Source: Campylobacter sp.
GTDB lineage: Bacteria; Campylobacterota; Campylobacteria; Campylobacterales; Campylobacteraceae
Length of the DNA: 15,685 nucleotides
Assembly: GCA_024680445.1 (NCBI GenBank)
Contig: JAILCJ010000215.1
Coordinates: forward strand, 1-15,685
Direction of reading: 5' to 3'
A program made the position numbers and the translations under genes. Position 1 is the first letter of the stretch. Every line of letters starts with the position of its first letter. The notes beneath the pieces were generated by a model. It was not told where the DNA came from. It did no database searches and saw only the letters and a program-made list of their open reading frames with translations. Shown one piece after another: positions 6,471 through 13,079 of the stretch.

Positions 6471-7675
6471 TCAAACTCTTTCAAATACTTTTTGATATTT
6501 CTTGCCGCTTGTCTTATACGATTTTCGTTTTCTATAAGAGCCAAACGCACATAACCGTCGCCGCCGGCACCAAAACCAAGACCCGGACTAACTGCAACAC
6601 TGGCCTTGGTTAAAAGTTGTTTTGAAAATTCTAAACTCGTCATATTGCCAAGTTTTGGTGGAATTTTTGCCCAAACAAACATGGTTGAACGTGGTTTGCC
6701 AACCTCCCAACCTGCTGCATTAAAGGCATCGACTAAGATATCGCGTCTTTTTTCATAAATTTTACAAATTTCGCCTATGCAGGATTGATCGCCATCTAGT
6801 GCGATGGTTGCGGCAACTTGAATAGGGGTAAACATACCATAATCAACCCATGATTTTATCTTTTTAAGAGCGGCACAAAGCCTTTTGTTACCGCACATAA
6901 AGCCTACACGCCAACCAGCCATGTTATAGCTTTTTGACATGGTAAAACACTCTACTGCCACATCTTTTGCACCATCTACTTCAAAAATACTTGGAGTTTT
7001 GTAGCCATCAAAAGTCAAGTCCGCATAGGCAATATCTGAAATGATATAAAATCTTTCTTGTTTTGAAAGGGCAACAAGTCTTTCATAAAAGCTTTTTTCA
7101 ACCGTTACCGTAGTTGGATTGTGAGGGAAATTTACAACTACATATTTTGGTTTTGGCGTGGTTGAATGTAAAGCATGTTCTAAATCATCAAAGAATTTAT
7201 TTTCATCTAGTTCAAAATTTTCATTAAATTTGATAGGCATTTTTGCTACCGATGCACCAGCAAATAAAAATGCTTGGGTGTGTATAGGGTAGGCAGGATC
7301 TGGCACAACGGCGATATCACCCGGATTTACTACAGCTTGGGCAAGGTGAACAAAACCTTCTTTGCTACCCATTACGGCAACTGCTTCGCTTTCAGGGTCG
7401 AGCGAAACGCCGTATTTTCTGTTATACCAGTTGCAAATTGCAAGACGAAGTTTGTAAATACCAGCACTTACAGAATATCCGTGAGTTTTATCTTTTTGAG
7501 CGCTTTCGCAAAGTTTGTCTATAACATGTTGTGGAGTGCGACCGTCTGGGTTACCCATAGAAAAGTCTATGATGTCTTCGCCGGCTCGTCTAGCTGCCAT
7601 TTTTATCGCATTTACCTCTGCAAAAACATAATTTGGAAGTCTTTCAATAGTGTGAAATCTTATTTCGTCAAACAT
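6467..7675 (-). CDS. PLP-dependent class I/II aminotransferase
   Basis: This is a 402-residue fold-type I aminotransferase. Visible landmarks are GNPDG (41-45), PDPAYPIH (125-132), NFPHNPT (182-188) with the PLP-contacting Asn, D214 and Y217 in SDIAYADL, and the Schiff-base lysine K248 in TMSKSYNMAGWR. R256 in the same segment and R377 in GYVRLALI are candidate phosphate and carboxylate contacts. Related proteins are variously named aspartate, alanine or LL-diaminopimelate aminotransferase, and sequence alone does not settle the substrate. Its ATGA overlap with hom hints at an aspartate-family role, either making aspartate or in lysine/diaminopimelate synthesis. The start ATG has AAAGGA ahead of it. 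Confidence 0.9.
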   Translation of the reverse strand: MFDEIRFHTIERLPNYVFAEVNAIKMAARRAGEDIIDFSMGNPDGRTPQHVIDKLCESAQKDKTHGYSVSAGIYKLRLAICNWYNRKYGVSLDPESEAVAVMGSKEGFVHLAQAVVNPGDIAVVPDPAYPIHTQAFLFAGASVAKMPIKFNENFELDENKFFDDLEHALHSTTPKPKYVVVNFPHNPTTVTVEKSFYERLVALSKQERFYIISDIAYADLTFDGYKTPSIFEVDGAKDVAVECFTMSKSYNMAGWRVGFMCGNKRLCAALKKIKSWVDYGMFTPIQVAATIALDGDQSCIGEICKIYEKRRDILVDAFNAAGWEVGKPRSTMFVWAKIPPKLGNMTSLEFSKQLLTKASVAVSPGLGFGAGGDGYVRLALIENENRIRQAARNIKKYLKEFE

Positions 7676-7687
7676 ATTTTTTGTCCT

Positions 7688-8353
7688 TTATTTTAAAATA
7701 AGTCCGCCTTTTATGTTGTTGATATCGACTTTATCGCTTATGAGAAGATATTTTGCACCATTAAGGTTTAGACGAATTTCATTACTCATCTCATCTTTTT
7801 TTATGGTAAAAAGATGAGATAAATTTTTATCGAAGCCGTAAATCAAGGCAAACCACATGCTAGTACCCCTAGGGCGAATTTTTATAGTTTCAAATTTATC
7901 TACGCCAACGAAATACGCAGTATTTGAACGATCTAAAATATTTTCTTCACCGGGTTTTAATTCTATACTAGAAATTTTAGCCATACTAGCATCAAGTGAA
8001 ATTTTTAAAGCATTTTGATTTATTTGTATATCTTTTAAAAAAAGAGAATTTCTTTCAAGTTGCTTTTTTAGTTCTTGCATGTTAAAGCCGTCTGTCTTGT
8101 CAAGACTTAGACTATAAACAAGCTCATCGCCAAGGCTTAGTTCGTTTATATCTTCGATATTTGCACCAAAATTTACAAGGCTTTGCAAAATGGCTTTAAC
8201 AAAAATTTTTGGCGAAACAGCGTTTGTAGAGTTAAAACTTATGTTTAAATGCCTTGAATTTATGTAAGCCTTGTTTGCTTGACTAGAATTTGTATCATTT
8301 ACTCCAAAAGCAAAAACACAAAAAAGTGCGAGAAAAATCGCCTTTTTTACCAC
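7688..8353 (-). CDS. Exported periplasmic protein of unknown function
   Basis: The 221-residue product matches no named family that I recognise. An N-terminal signal peptide (KKAIFLALFCVFAFG, about residues 3-17) is followed by a mature part of mixed strands and helices with no cysteine and no catalytic motif. Two glycosylation sequons are visible, N22 (D-T-N-S-S, just after the signal peptide) and N177 (D-K-N-L-S). The start is GTG at 8353 with a strong GGAGG seven bases upstream. It overlaps the 3' end of the RodZ-like gene by 7 bases, and an aminotransferase follows after 12 bases. From memory this is the Cj0151c position. Coupling to the RodZ-like gene suggests the two envelope proteins work together, but that is inference. 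Confidence 0.85.
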   Translation of the reverse strand: MVKKAIFLALFCVFAFGVNDTNSSQANKAYINSRHLNISFNSTNAVSPKIFVKAILQSLVNFGANIEDINELSLGDELVYSLSLDKTDGFNMQELKKQLERNSLFLKDIQINQNALKISLDASMAKISSIELKPGEENILDRSNTAYFVGVDKFETIKIRPRGTSMWFALIYGFDKNLSHLFTIKKDEMSNEIRLNLNGAKYLLISDKVDINNIKGGLILK

Positions 8354-9426
8354 GATTTTCCTCCGTTTAAGGATAAGAATTCGTCATAAGTTAAGAATCT
8401 GATTTGTCCGTTTCTTATAAGGAATCTTGCGGCTCTACCGCCGTCAAAGGTTTTTAATTCGTTTGTTTTTGAACGCAATTCTATATTGCCATTGCCATAA
8501 GCTACAAGCCACTCGCCTTCGCTTGGAGCCTCAAAGCTTTCAGTCGTTGTTCGTGAAATCTTTTTACCGGTTTTTATATCGATAACGCCACGCCAAACTC
8601 TTGCACGTGGAGTGAAAACCGCACCTTCTGAGCTGATAAGATAGACGCCGATATCTTTTTGAATTTCGCCGAGTGCAGTTGCATTTGCGTCCGTTGGAGT
8701 AGTCGGAGTGGCGGCTAGGCTAGAATTTGTATCGATTTTTGGAGTAGAATTTGTATCAAGCAAGGCAGTTTTTGCTAGACTTGAATTTTCATCTACTAGC
8801 AAGGTTGGTAACTTGATAGGTTGTGTGATGCTAACATTTTTTTCGCTCAAATTTGTATCTTTAACCGGAGTGATAGATACTTGTATGCTAGTGTTTTCGT
8901 CTTTTCTGACTATCATCGAAGTAGTGTTTTGCTCGATGATTTTCATGTTTTTCTTAACTTCTTGCACTACGCTTGTAGTCGAATATGAAGCGTTTTTCTC
9001 GTCATTTTCGAAGTATTTTGGAAGTTCTTCTATGTATTTGTGTGCGTCAAAATAATATGCCAAAACAAAAAATGCGATCAAAATCATAAACCACAAAAAC
9101 CAACCGATAGAACCGCCGTTTAGGTATTTCAAGCCATCGGTATTTGAGCTGTATTGTTTAACTTTTGGATTTACTCGCATTTTATTTGGCTCGTCAAGAT
9201 TATGTTCTTTTTTATATTCTTCAAATTCTTCAAGCCAAGATGAGAGATTGACATTATATTCGCGTTGGATTATTTTTATATAGCCATTTGCATTTGTATG
9301 GGCTAGTTTTTCAAAGTCTTTATCTATAACCGCTTGTAAAAAATCAGGCTCAATGTGCGTTTTTCTCGCAACTTCTTTAAGTCCAACATCTTTTAAAATA
9401 TTTAAATCATTTAATTTTTCATCCAT
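8347..9426 (-). CDS. RodZ-like single-pass membrane protein with multiple N-glycosylation sequons
   Basis: The 359 residues have four parts. Residues 5-75 are cytoplasmic and helical and look like the RodZ-type helix-turn-helix (VGLKEVARKTHIEPDFLQAV). About 105-126 is one transmembrane helix (GWFLWFMILIAFFVLAYYF). About 140-255 is a Ser/Thr/Asn-rich linker. About 258-359 is a predicted beta-rich periplasmic domain ending in NGGKSW. The linker carries nine D/E-x-N-x-S/T sequons, at N145, 167, 178, 192, 197, 214, 226, 234 and 248. RodZ links MreB to the wall machinery in rods; whether this protein does so is untested. It overlaps the methylase upstream by 8 bases and the periplasmic gene downstream by 7. 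From memory, the C. jejuni counterpart Cj0152c is a known N-glycoprotein. Confidence 0.88.
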   Translation of the reverse strand: MDEKLNDLNILKDVGLKEVARKTHIEPDFLQAVIDKDFEKLAHTNANGYIKIIQREYNVNLSSWLEEFEEYKKEHNLDEPNKMRVNPKVKQYSSNTDGLKYLNGGSIGWFLWFMILIAFFVLAYYFDAHKYIEELPKYFENDEKNASYSTTSVVQEVKKNMKIIEQNTTSMIVRKDENTSIQVSITPVKDTNLSEKNVSITQPIKLPTLLVDENSSLAKTALLDTNSTPKIDTNSSLAATPTTPTDANATALGEIQKDIGVYLISSEGAVFTPRARVWRGVIDIKTGKKISRTTTESFEAPSEGEWLVAYGNGNIELRSKTNELKTFDGGRAARFLIRNGQIRFLTYDEFLSLNGGKSW

Positions 9427-10099
9427 TTATTATCCTATCACAAATTATCGCAAAGGCTGCGCTGACATTTAGTGAATCCCAGCCGTTTTTGAGTGAAATT
9501 CCGACGCACTCGTCACATTTTGAAATTGCTTTTTGCGGAATTCCTTCCCCCTCGCTACCCATAAGTAGAGCAAGTTTTTGCGAAAATTTTATATCTTTAA
9601 CATTTTTCCCACCATTTGCCGTTGCATAAAGATCAAATTTGACTTGTTTTAATTCGTTTAACAAGCTTAATCCATCTTCGCACAAGGCTATGCTTATCTC
9701 ATAAGCGGCACCGCTACTGGTTCGCAATACGCCTTCGATATTGATATTTTTGGCTATGATTACAGCACCGTCAAAACCAAGTGCATATGCCGAACGAAGC
9801 ATAGCACCGATATTTCCAACATCGCTGACACCGTAAAATATCACTACTTTGTCAAGTTTTTTGACTTCGTCAATACTTGCAAATTCAAAGTCTTTGACTT
9901 TGGCGAGAAAGCCTTGGTGATTGCCGCCGTGAGCCATAGATTGGGCTTTTTGATTATCAACGCGTTTTATTGTTACACCCCTGCCGGCGATTTTGCTAAA
10001 AAGTTTTTTATCGCACTCTTTGGCAAGATAAACTTCTTCGAGTTTATCGGCGTGTTTTTCTAAAATATGTAAAAATAGTTGTTTGCCGTAAATAATCAT
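9419..10099 (-). CDS. SpoU/TrmH-family RNA 2'-O-methyltransferase
   Basis: This is a SPOUT-class enzyme that transfers methyl from SAM to a ribose 2'-OH of rRNA or tRNA. Its closest functional label is RlmB-like (23S G2251), but substrate is not provable here. The 226 residues have a short substrate-binding N-terminal domain (about 1-75), then motif 1 NIGAMLRSA (96-104) with the key N96 and R102, motif 2 GSEGEGI (181-187), and motif 3 SLNVSAA (209-215), which form the trefoil-knot SAM site. The ATG at 10099 is preceded in frame by a TAG stop, so it is the earliest ATG. There is no Shine-Dalgarno site. An extended -10 box sits exactly where a leaderless message would need it. Confidence 0.92.
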   Translation of the reverse strand: MIIYGKQLFLHILEKHADKLEEVYLAKECDKKLFSKIAGRGVTIKRVDNQKAQSMAHGGNHQGFLAKVKDFEFASIDEVKKLDKVVIFYGVSDVGNIGAMLRSAYALGFDGAVIIAKNINIEGVLRTSSGAAYEISIALCEDGLSLLNELKQVKFDLYATANGGKNVKDIKFSQKLALLMGSEGEGIPQKAISKCDECVGISLKNGWDSLNVSAAFAIICDRIING

Positions 10100-10105
10100 C
10101 TAGGG

Positions 10106-10114
10106 ATAATAGCA
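10106..10114 (-). promoter_or_regulatory. Candidate extended -10 box for a leaderless methylase mRNA
   Basis: The minus strand reads TGCTATTAT at 10114-10106, an extended -10 (TG-n-TATTAT, 5 of 6 to TATAAT). TATTAT occupies positions -12 to -7 relative to the A of the ATG at 10099, so transcription would start on or next to the start codon. The absence of any purine-rich ribosome site supports this. Confidence 0.5.
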
Positions 10115-10134
10115 AAAAATGTGTAAAAATTCTC

Positions 10135-10149
10135 TTATATTTCATATAA
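10135..10149 (-). terminator. Weak AT-only hairpin after rsmI
   Basis: Minus-strand TTATAT, loop GAA, ATATAA is a 6-bp all-AT stem followed by GAGAATTTTT. It lies about 25 bases past the rsmI stop. The stem has no GC pair, so it would be a poor terminator; it could also be chance in AT-rich DNA. Confidence 0.25.
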
Positions 10150-10174
10150 AATTTATAATTTCATCACACAAATG

Positions 10175-10996
10175 TTACTTTGCCCCAGTTACAAGCCTTT
10201 CATAAATTTTTTTACTGTTTTCGCCAGTGATTTTTGCCATAAGTTTTGCCTTGATTTTTGGCGGAATTTCAAGTTCTTGTATATCGGATAATAAAATTTT
10301 TTCGCTACTTGAATTTTCGCTTTTATCAAGCACCACACACCACTCGCCATTTAAATTTGCCTTTTTTAGTTTTTGTGGCATGTCTTTGGCAAGGGCGTGA
10401 AATTTTGTTTCAAATTTTTTAGTCGCTTCTTTGATAAGAAAAATTTCTCTTGTTGGAGCAAGTTTTGCTAAATTTTCGATAAGAGATAAAATCCGTTTTG
10501 GACTTTCATAAATGACGGCTGGATATGCAAGATTTATAGCGTTTTGCAAGGCTGTACTTCTGTCTTTGCCTGTGTTTGGTAAAAAGCCTAAAAATATAAA
10601 TTCTTTACTTACTAAACCACTTGCTACCAAGGCAAGCAAGGCGGCGTTTGAACCGCTTAAAACTTCATAATCTAAGCCATTTTTTATAGCATACTGCATC
10701 AAACTTTGCCCCGGATCGCTTATACAAGGCATGCCTGCATCGCTTAAAAAAGCTATATTTCTATCAAAAAAATTTTCGTTAAGTCCTAAGAAAAATTGTT
10801 TTTCGTTGTGAGTATGAAGGGGGATAAATTCTTTTGGGTAAATTCCAGCGTCGAATCTCTGATTTAAAAGGTTCACGAGAGCTTTACTGACTCTCGTATC
10901 TTCGCAAACTATACACTCACATTCACGCAAAACTTCGAGTGCGTGAAGTGAAATGTCTTTTAAATTTCCTATCGGTGTAGGAACGAAATATATCAA
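10175..10996 (-). CDS. rsmI: 16S rRNA (cytidine-1402 2'-O) methyltransferase RsmI
   Basis: RsmI methylates the 2'-OH of C1402 in the decoding centre of 16S rRNA. The 273 residues show the tetrapyrrole-methylase fold: VPTPIGNL (4-11) at the N-terminus, CEDTR (31-35), the SAM loop SDAGMPCISDPG (85-96), GSNAALLAL (115-123), and LGFLP (136-140). The C-terminal 60 residues match the usual helical tail. Length is typical (about 275-290). The only start that preserves the family N-terminus is TTG at 10996, two bases past the rpmE stop. I see no Shine-Dalgarno sequence, so expression probably relies on coupling to rpmE and is kept low. Confidence 0.95.
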   Translation of the reverse strand: MIYFVPTPIGNLKDISLHALEVLRECECIVCEDTRVSKALVNLLNQRFDAGIYPKEFIPLHTHNEKQFFLGLNENFFDRNIAFLSDAGMPCISDPGQSLMQYAIKNGLDYEVLSGSNAALLALVASGLVSKEFIFLGFLPNTGKDRSTALQNAINLAYPAVIYESPKRILSLIENLAKLAPTREIFLIKEATKKFETKFHALAKDMPQKLKKANLNGEWCVVLDKSENSSSEKILLSDIQELEIPPKIKAKLMAKITGENSKKIYERLVTGAK

Positions 10997-10998
10997 TT

Positions 10999-11199
10999 TT
11001 AGTTACGAGCGTATTTTTTCTTAAATTTCTCGACACGACCGGCACTGTCGACTATTTTTTCGCTACCAGTAAAGAAAGGATGGCATTGTGAGCAAATGTC
11101 AACTCTGATCTCGCTTTTATTTGATTTGGTTTTAAAAGTGTTGCCACAAGCACAAACTACGGTTGCTTCTACAAATTCTGGATGAATATCTTTTTTCAT
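10999..11199 (-). CDS. rpmE: 50S ribosomal protein L31 (zinc-binding type)
   Basis: L31 is a small protein of the large subunit that bridges the subunits at the central protuberance. The 66 residues contain all four zinc cysteines, C16-x-C18 and C36-x-x-C39 ([12 protein letters not shown]), so this is the C+ form used when zinc is sufficient; a cysteine-free paralogue, if any, lies outside the window. HPEF near the N-terminus and [10 protein letters not shown] near the end are typical. The ATG at 11199 has AAAGGGAC ahead of it, and its own TATAAT lies about 37 bases upstream, consistent with high expression. rsmI follows after two bases. Confidence 0.97.
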   Translation of the reverse strand: MKKDIHPEFVEATVVCACGNTFKTKSNKSEIRVDICSQCHPFFTGSEKIVDSAGRVEKFKKKYARN

Positions 11200-11235
11200 A
11201 TTTATGTCCCTTTGCTAAATTTTGATTAAGGCGTG

Positions 11236-11241
11236 ATTATA
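11236..11241 (-). promoter_or_regulatory. rpmE -10 box
   Basis: The minus strand has a perfect TATAAT (in AAGTATAATCACG), predicting a start near 11229 and a leader of about 30 bases with AAAGGGAC as ribosome site. It lies in the 65-bp gap after rsmE and would give rpmE-rsmI its own supply of transcript. Confidence 0.65.
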
Positions 11242-11264
11242 CTTAAATAAATATAAAATTTAGC

Positions 11265-11918
11265 TTACAATACAAAATTTGCACACAAAGTTATCATTGC
11301 GGTTTGAGAGCGTAAAATTTCGCTTGTATTTAAAGAATACGAGTTTTTAAATTTTGCCACTTCATCATCACTAAAACCGCCTTCTGGTCCTACAAAAAGT
11401 AATTCATCATTATATTTTTGCAAACTCTTGCCGCCAAAATTTAAAAGGGCACTATTTGGATAAAGTTCTAAAAATTCGTCTATATTTTTGCAAACTTCAA
11501 ATTTCATCAAGCTTTGCCTACCGCATTGCTGGCAGGACATAGCACAAAGGTATTTGAATCTTTGCAAGTCAAGTTTGAAATTTGCTTGTGAAAATTTTGT
11601 ATAAACAAAGATGATTTTACCAAGTCCAAGTTCATTTAAAAAGGCTAGAGTTTTTTCTATGGTTTTTGGATCGACAACCGCCCAAGCAAGGGCTTTATCG
11701 TAGATTTTACCTTGAGTAAGACTTGCAAATTCCAAACTCAAATTTGCATTTTTTCGTCCGATTTCTTGCACTTCATAAAGATAAAGTTTATCATCTATAA
11801 GATTTCTTAGTTCTATTCTTTCGCCCTGTTTTACGCGTCTTGCTTTTAGATGTAAAAAGGCTTCGTTTTCAAGTTTTATAAATTCGCTACCGGCGTTTTT
11901 TTCATATAAAAATTTCAT
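11265..11918 (-). CDS. rsmE: 16S rRNA (uracil-1498 N3) methyltransferase RsmE
   Basis: RsmE methylates N3 of U1498 in 16S rRNA. The 217 residues combine an N-terminal PUA-like RNA-binding domain (HLKARRVKQGERIELRN, about 23-39) with a C-terminal SPOUT knot. Landmarks are the VVDPK segment (81-85), SCQQCGRQ (128-135, the family's EQSGR-like motif), LLFVGPEGGFSDDE (173-186), and ILRSQTA (201-207), which closes the SAM pocket. It is slightly shorter than typical RsmE (about 225-245). The ATG overlaps the upstream stop (TAATG) and has AGGA ahead of it. Confidence 0.94.
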   Translation of the reverse strand: MKFLYEKNAGSEFIKLENEAFLHLKARRVKQGERIELRNLIDDKLYLYEVQEIGRKNANLSLEFASLTQGKIYDKALAWAVVDPKTIEKTLAFLNELGLGKIIFVYTKFSQANFKLDLQRFKYLCAMSCQQCGRQSLMKFEVCKNIDEFLELYPNSALLNFGGKSLQKYNDELLFVGPEGGFSDDEVAKFKNSYSLNTSEILRSQTAMITLCANFVL

Positions 11919-12319
11919 TAAATTCCTGCCATTAGTATAAGAATTACATCAAATATAGTTTTTTTAAAAGCAAATTTTCTAAAACTTTGAAAATTTCTTA
12001 TTCGGCTAAAAAATTTTAGTCTTTTATATCCTATCGCACTTGAAGCTATCAAGCCAAGAGAGGTTAAAATCATTAAAAAAATGTGAAAATTTACTTTAAA
12101 ATTGTAAGCACTAAGTAATAACAATCCGCTAAAAATCATCATCGCCAAAATCGAGTGATAAAGTGGCAAAAAATAGCGAATTTTAAGGGTATAATTTTTT
12201 GAATTTAGTCCAAAACTTGCTAAAAATATATAAATCAAAACGCATAGGCTAAGTGCGTGCATAAGCCCTTGATGAATCGGCAAAGTTTGAGCGTAAATTT
12301 GGACTAAATTTTCGTTCAT
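11918..12319 (-). CDS. Small integral membrane protein
   Basis: The 133-residue protein has four likely transmembrane helices: about 20-40 (HALSLCVLIYIFLASFGL), 50-70 (FLPLYHSILAMMIFSGLLLL), 75-97 (NFHIFLMILTSLGLIASSAI) and the C-terminal end (TIFDVILILMAGI). A basic loop (KRLKFFSRIRNFQSFRKFAFKK) precedes the last helix and should face the cytoplasm. I recognise no catalytic motif. Two membrane-embedded histidines (H20 and H55) could bind heme or metal, but this is speculation. The ATGA overlap with the upstream lipoprotein gene, whose last codons (Met-Glu-Glu-Lys) supply the GGAGGAG ribosome site, makes the two co-translated. From memory it is the Cj0157c position. Confidence 0.82.
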   Translation of the reverse strand: MNENLVQIYAQTLPIHQGLMHALSLCVLIYIFLASFGLNSKNYTLKIRYFLPLYHSILAMMIFSGLLLLSAYNFKVNFHIFLMILTSLGLIASSAIGYKRLKFFSRIRNFQSFRKFAFKKTIFDVILILMAGI

Positions 12320-12498
12320 TTCTCCTCCATAACTGGTTCTGGTGGGAAGTTTTCATCGACAGTCACATTTGTTTCGCTAACAGATATATTCACATCGCTA
12401 GGGATAACTTCATTTTGCTCTTTTGGAGTTTCATTTTGTTCACTACAAGCCCCAAAAAATAGTCCTATTGTGGCAAGAATCGCTAGAAATTTTTTCAT
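12316..12498 (-). CDS. Very small lipoprotein with three N-glycosylation sequons
   Basis: The product is 60 residues when started at ATG 12498; a TTG codon one triplet earlier is a poorer choice. MKKFLAILATIGLFFGAC is a lipoprotein signal with the acylated cysteine C18; Phe at -3 is unusual for a lipobox. The mature part is only about 43 residues, acidic, and without predicted structure. It carries three sequons: N22 (E-Q-N-E-T), N37 (D-V-N-I-S) and N44 (E-T-N-V-T). No enzyme domain is possible at this size. The start overlaps the queD stop (TGATG), and AAGGAT lies ahead. From memory the C. jejuni gene at this position is annotated as a larger heme-binding lipoprotein, so this could be a shortened or unrelated gene. 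No frameshift is obvious. Confidence 0.82.
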   Translation of the reverse strand: MKKFLAILATIGLFFGACSEQNETPKEQNEVIPSDVNISVSETNVTVDENFPPEPVMEEK

Positions 12499-13079
12499 CA
12501 AATATCCTTTGGATTGATTAATTTTGTCTTGTTTTTTATCTTTTCAAAAAGTTTTGGATCGTCCCACTCTGCGATTACGGCTTCTGAAAATACGATATCT
12601 TCAAGGCGTATTTCGCCCATTTGCGGGTTATAAGCGTCATCTTTGAAGCATTGTGCATAGCCAGTATCGGTTTCATGCACGATAACGCTATGAATTTCTA
12701 CATTTTTTTCGCCGTTTTGCATGAGAGTGAGTTTTAAAATTTCATCGATGATAACAAAAAATATTCTACAAAATTGTTCGGCTGACGGATTTAATGGAAT
12801 TTGCACCCAGCGAGCAGAGTGTTTTTTGATATCGTTTTTGTATTCGTCGCTATCTTTTGAAAAAATTGTTGTGCTGTGATCAAAACTATCGATAATGGTG
12901 GCGATATTTTGCTTCATAAGTCCAAAATCATAGACCATGCCGGCATCGTCTAAAAAATTTGAACTTAATAAAATTTCAGCCCTATAACTATGCCCATGGA
13001 TACTTGTTTTGCAACGTTTTGAACTACATGATCTTACTATGTGTGCGTTTTCAAATTTGAAAAGTTTTCGTATTATCAT
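12498..13079 (-). CDS. queD: 6-carboxytetrahydropterin synthase QueD (PTPS family)
   Basis: QueD converts dihydroneopterin triphosphate to 6-carboxy-tetrahydropterin, the second step to 7-deazaguanine and queuosine. In the 193 residues the zinc histidines are H13 (FENAH) and H28/H30 (IHGHSY), C23 is the likely catalytic cysteine, D67-H68 (DHST) the catalytic pair, and E136 in VHETDTG the substrate-anchoring glutamate. C23 lies one residue further from HGH than the usual C-x3-HGH. The protein is about 70 residues longer than E. coli QueD; the extra sequence is mainly an inserted acidic/basic stretch around 70-100 and a C-terminal tail. Start ATG 13079 forms TGATG with the queE stop. Confidence 0.93.
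   Translation of the reverse strand: MIIRKLFKFENAHIVRSCSSKRCKTSIHGHSYRAEILLSSNFLDDAGMVYDFGLMKQNIATIIDSFDHSTTIFSKDSDEYKNDIKKHSARWVQIPLNPSAEQFCRIFFVIIDEILKLTLMQNGEKNVEIHSVIVHETDTGYAQCFKDDAYNPQMGEIRLEDIVFSEAVIAEWDDPKLFEKIKNKTKLINPKDI

Noticed and set aside
7274..7696. A 140-residue plus-strand reading frame inside the aminotransferase
   Set aside because: It is antisense to a well-conserved enzyme, has no ribosome site and the translation resembles no protein family. The same applies to the plus-strand frames at 4492-4827 and 13596-13928.
12316..12498. The small lipoprotein as a frameshifted pseudogene
   Set aside because: The frame is intact from a good start to a stop that overlaps the next gene by ATGA, and its last codons form that gene's ribosome site, an arrangement unlikely to survive decay.
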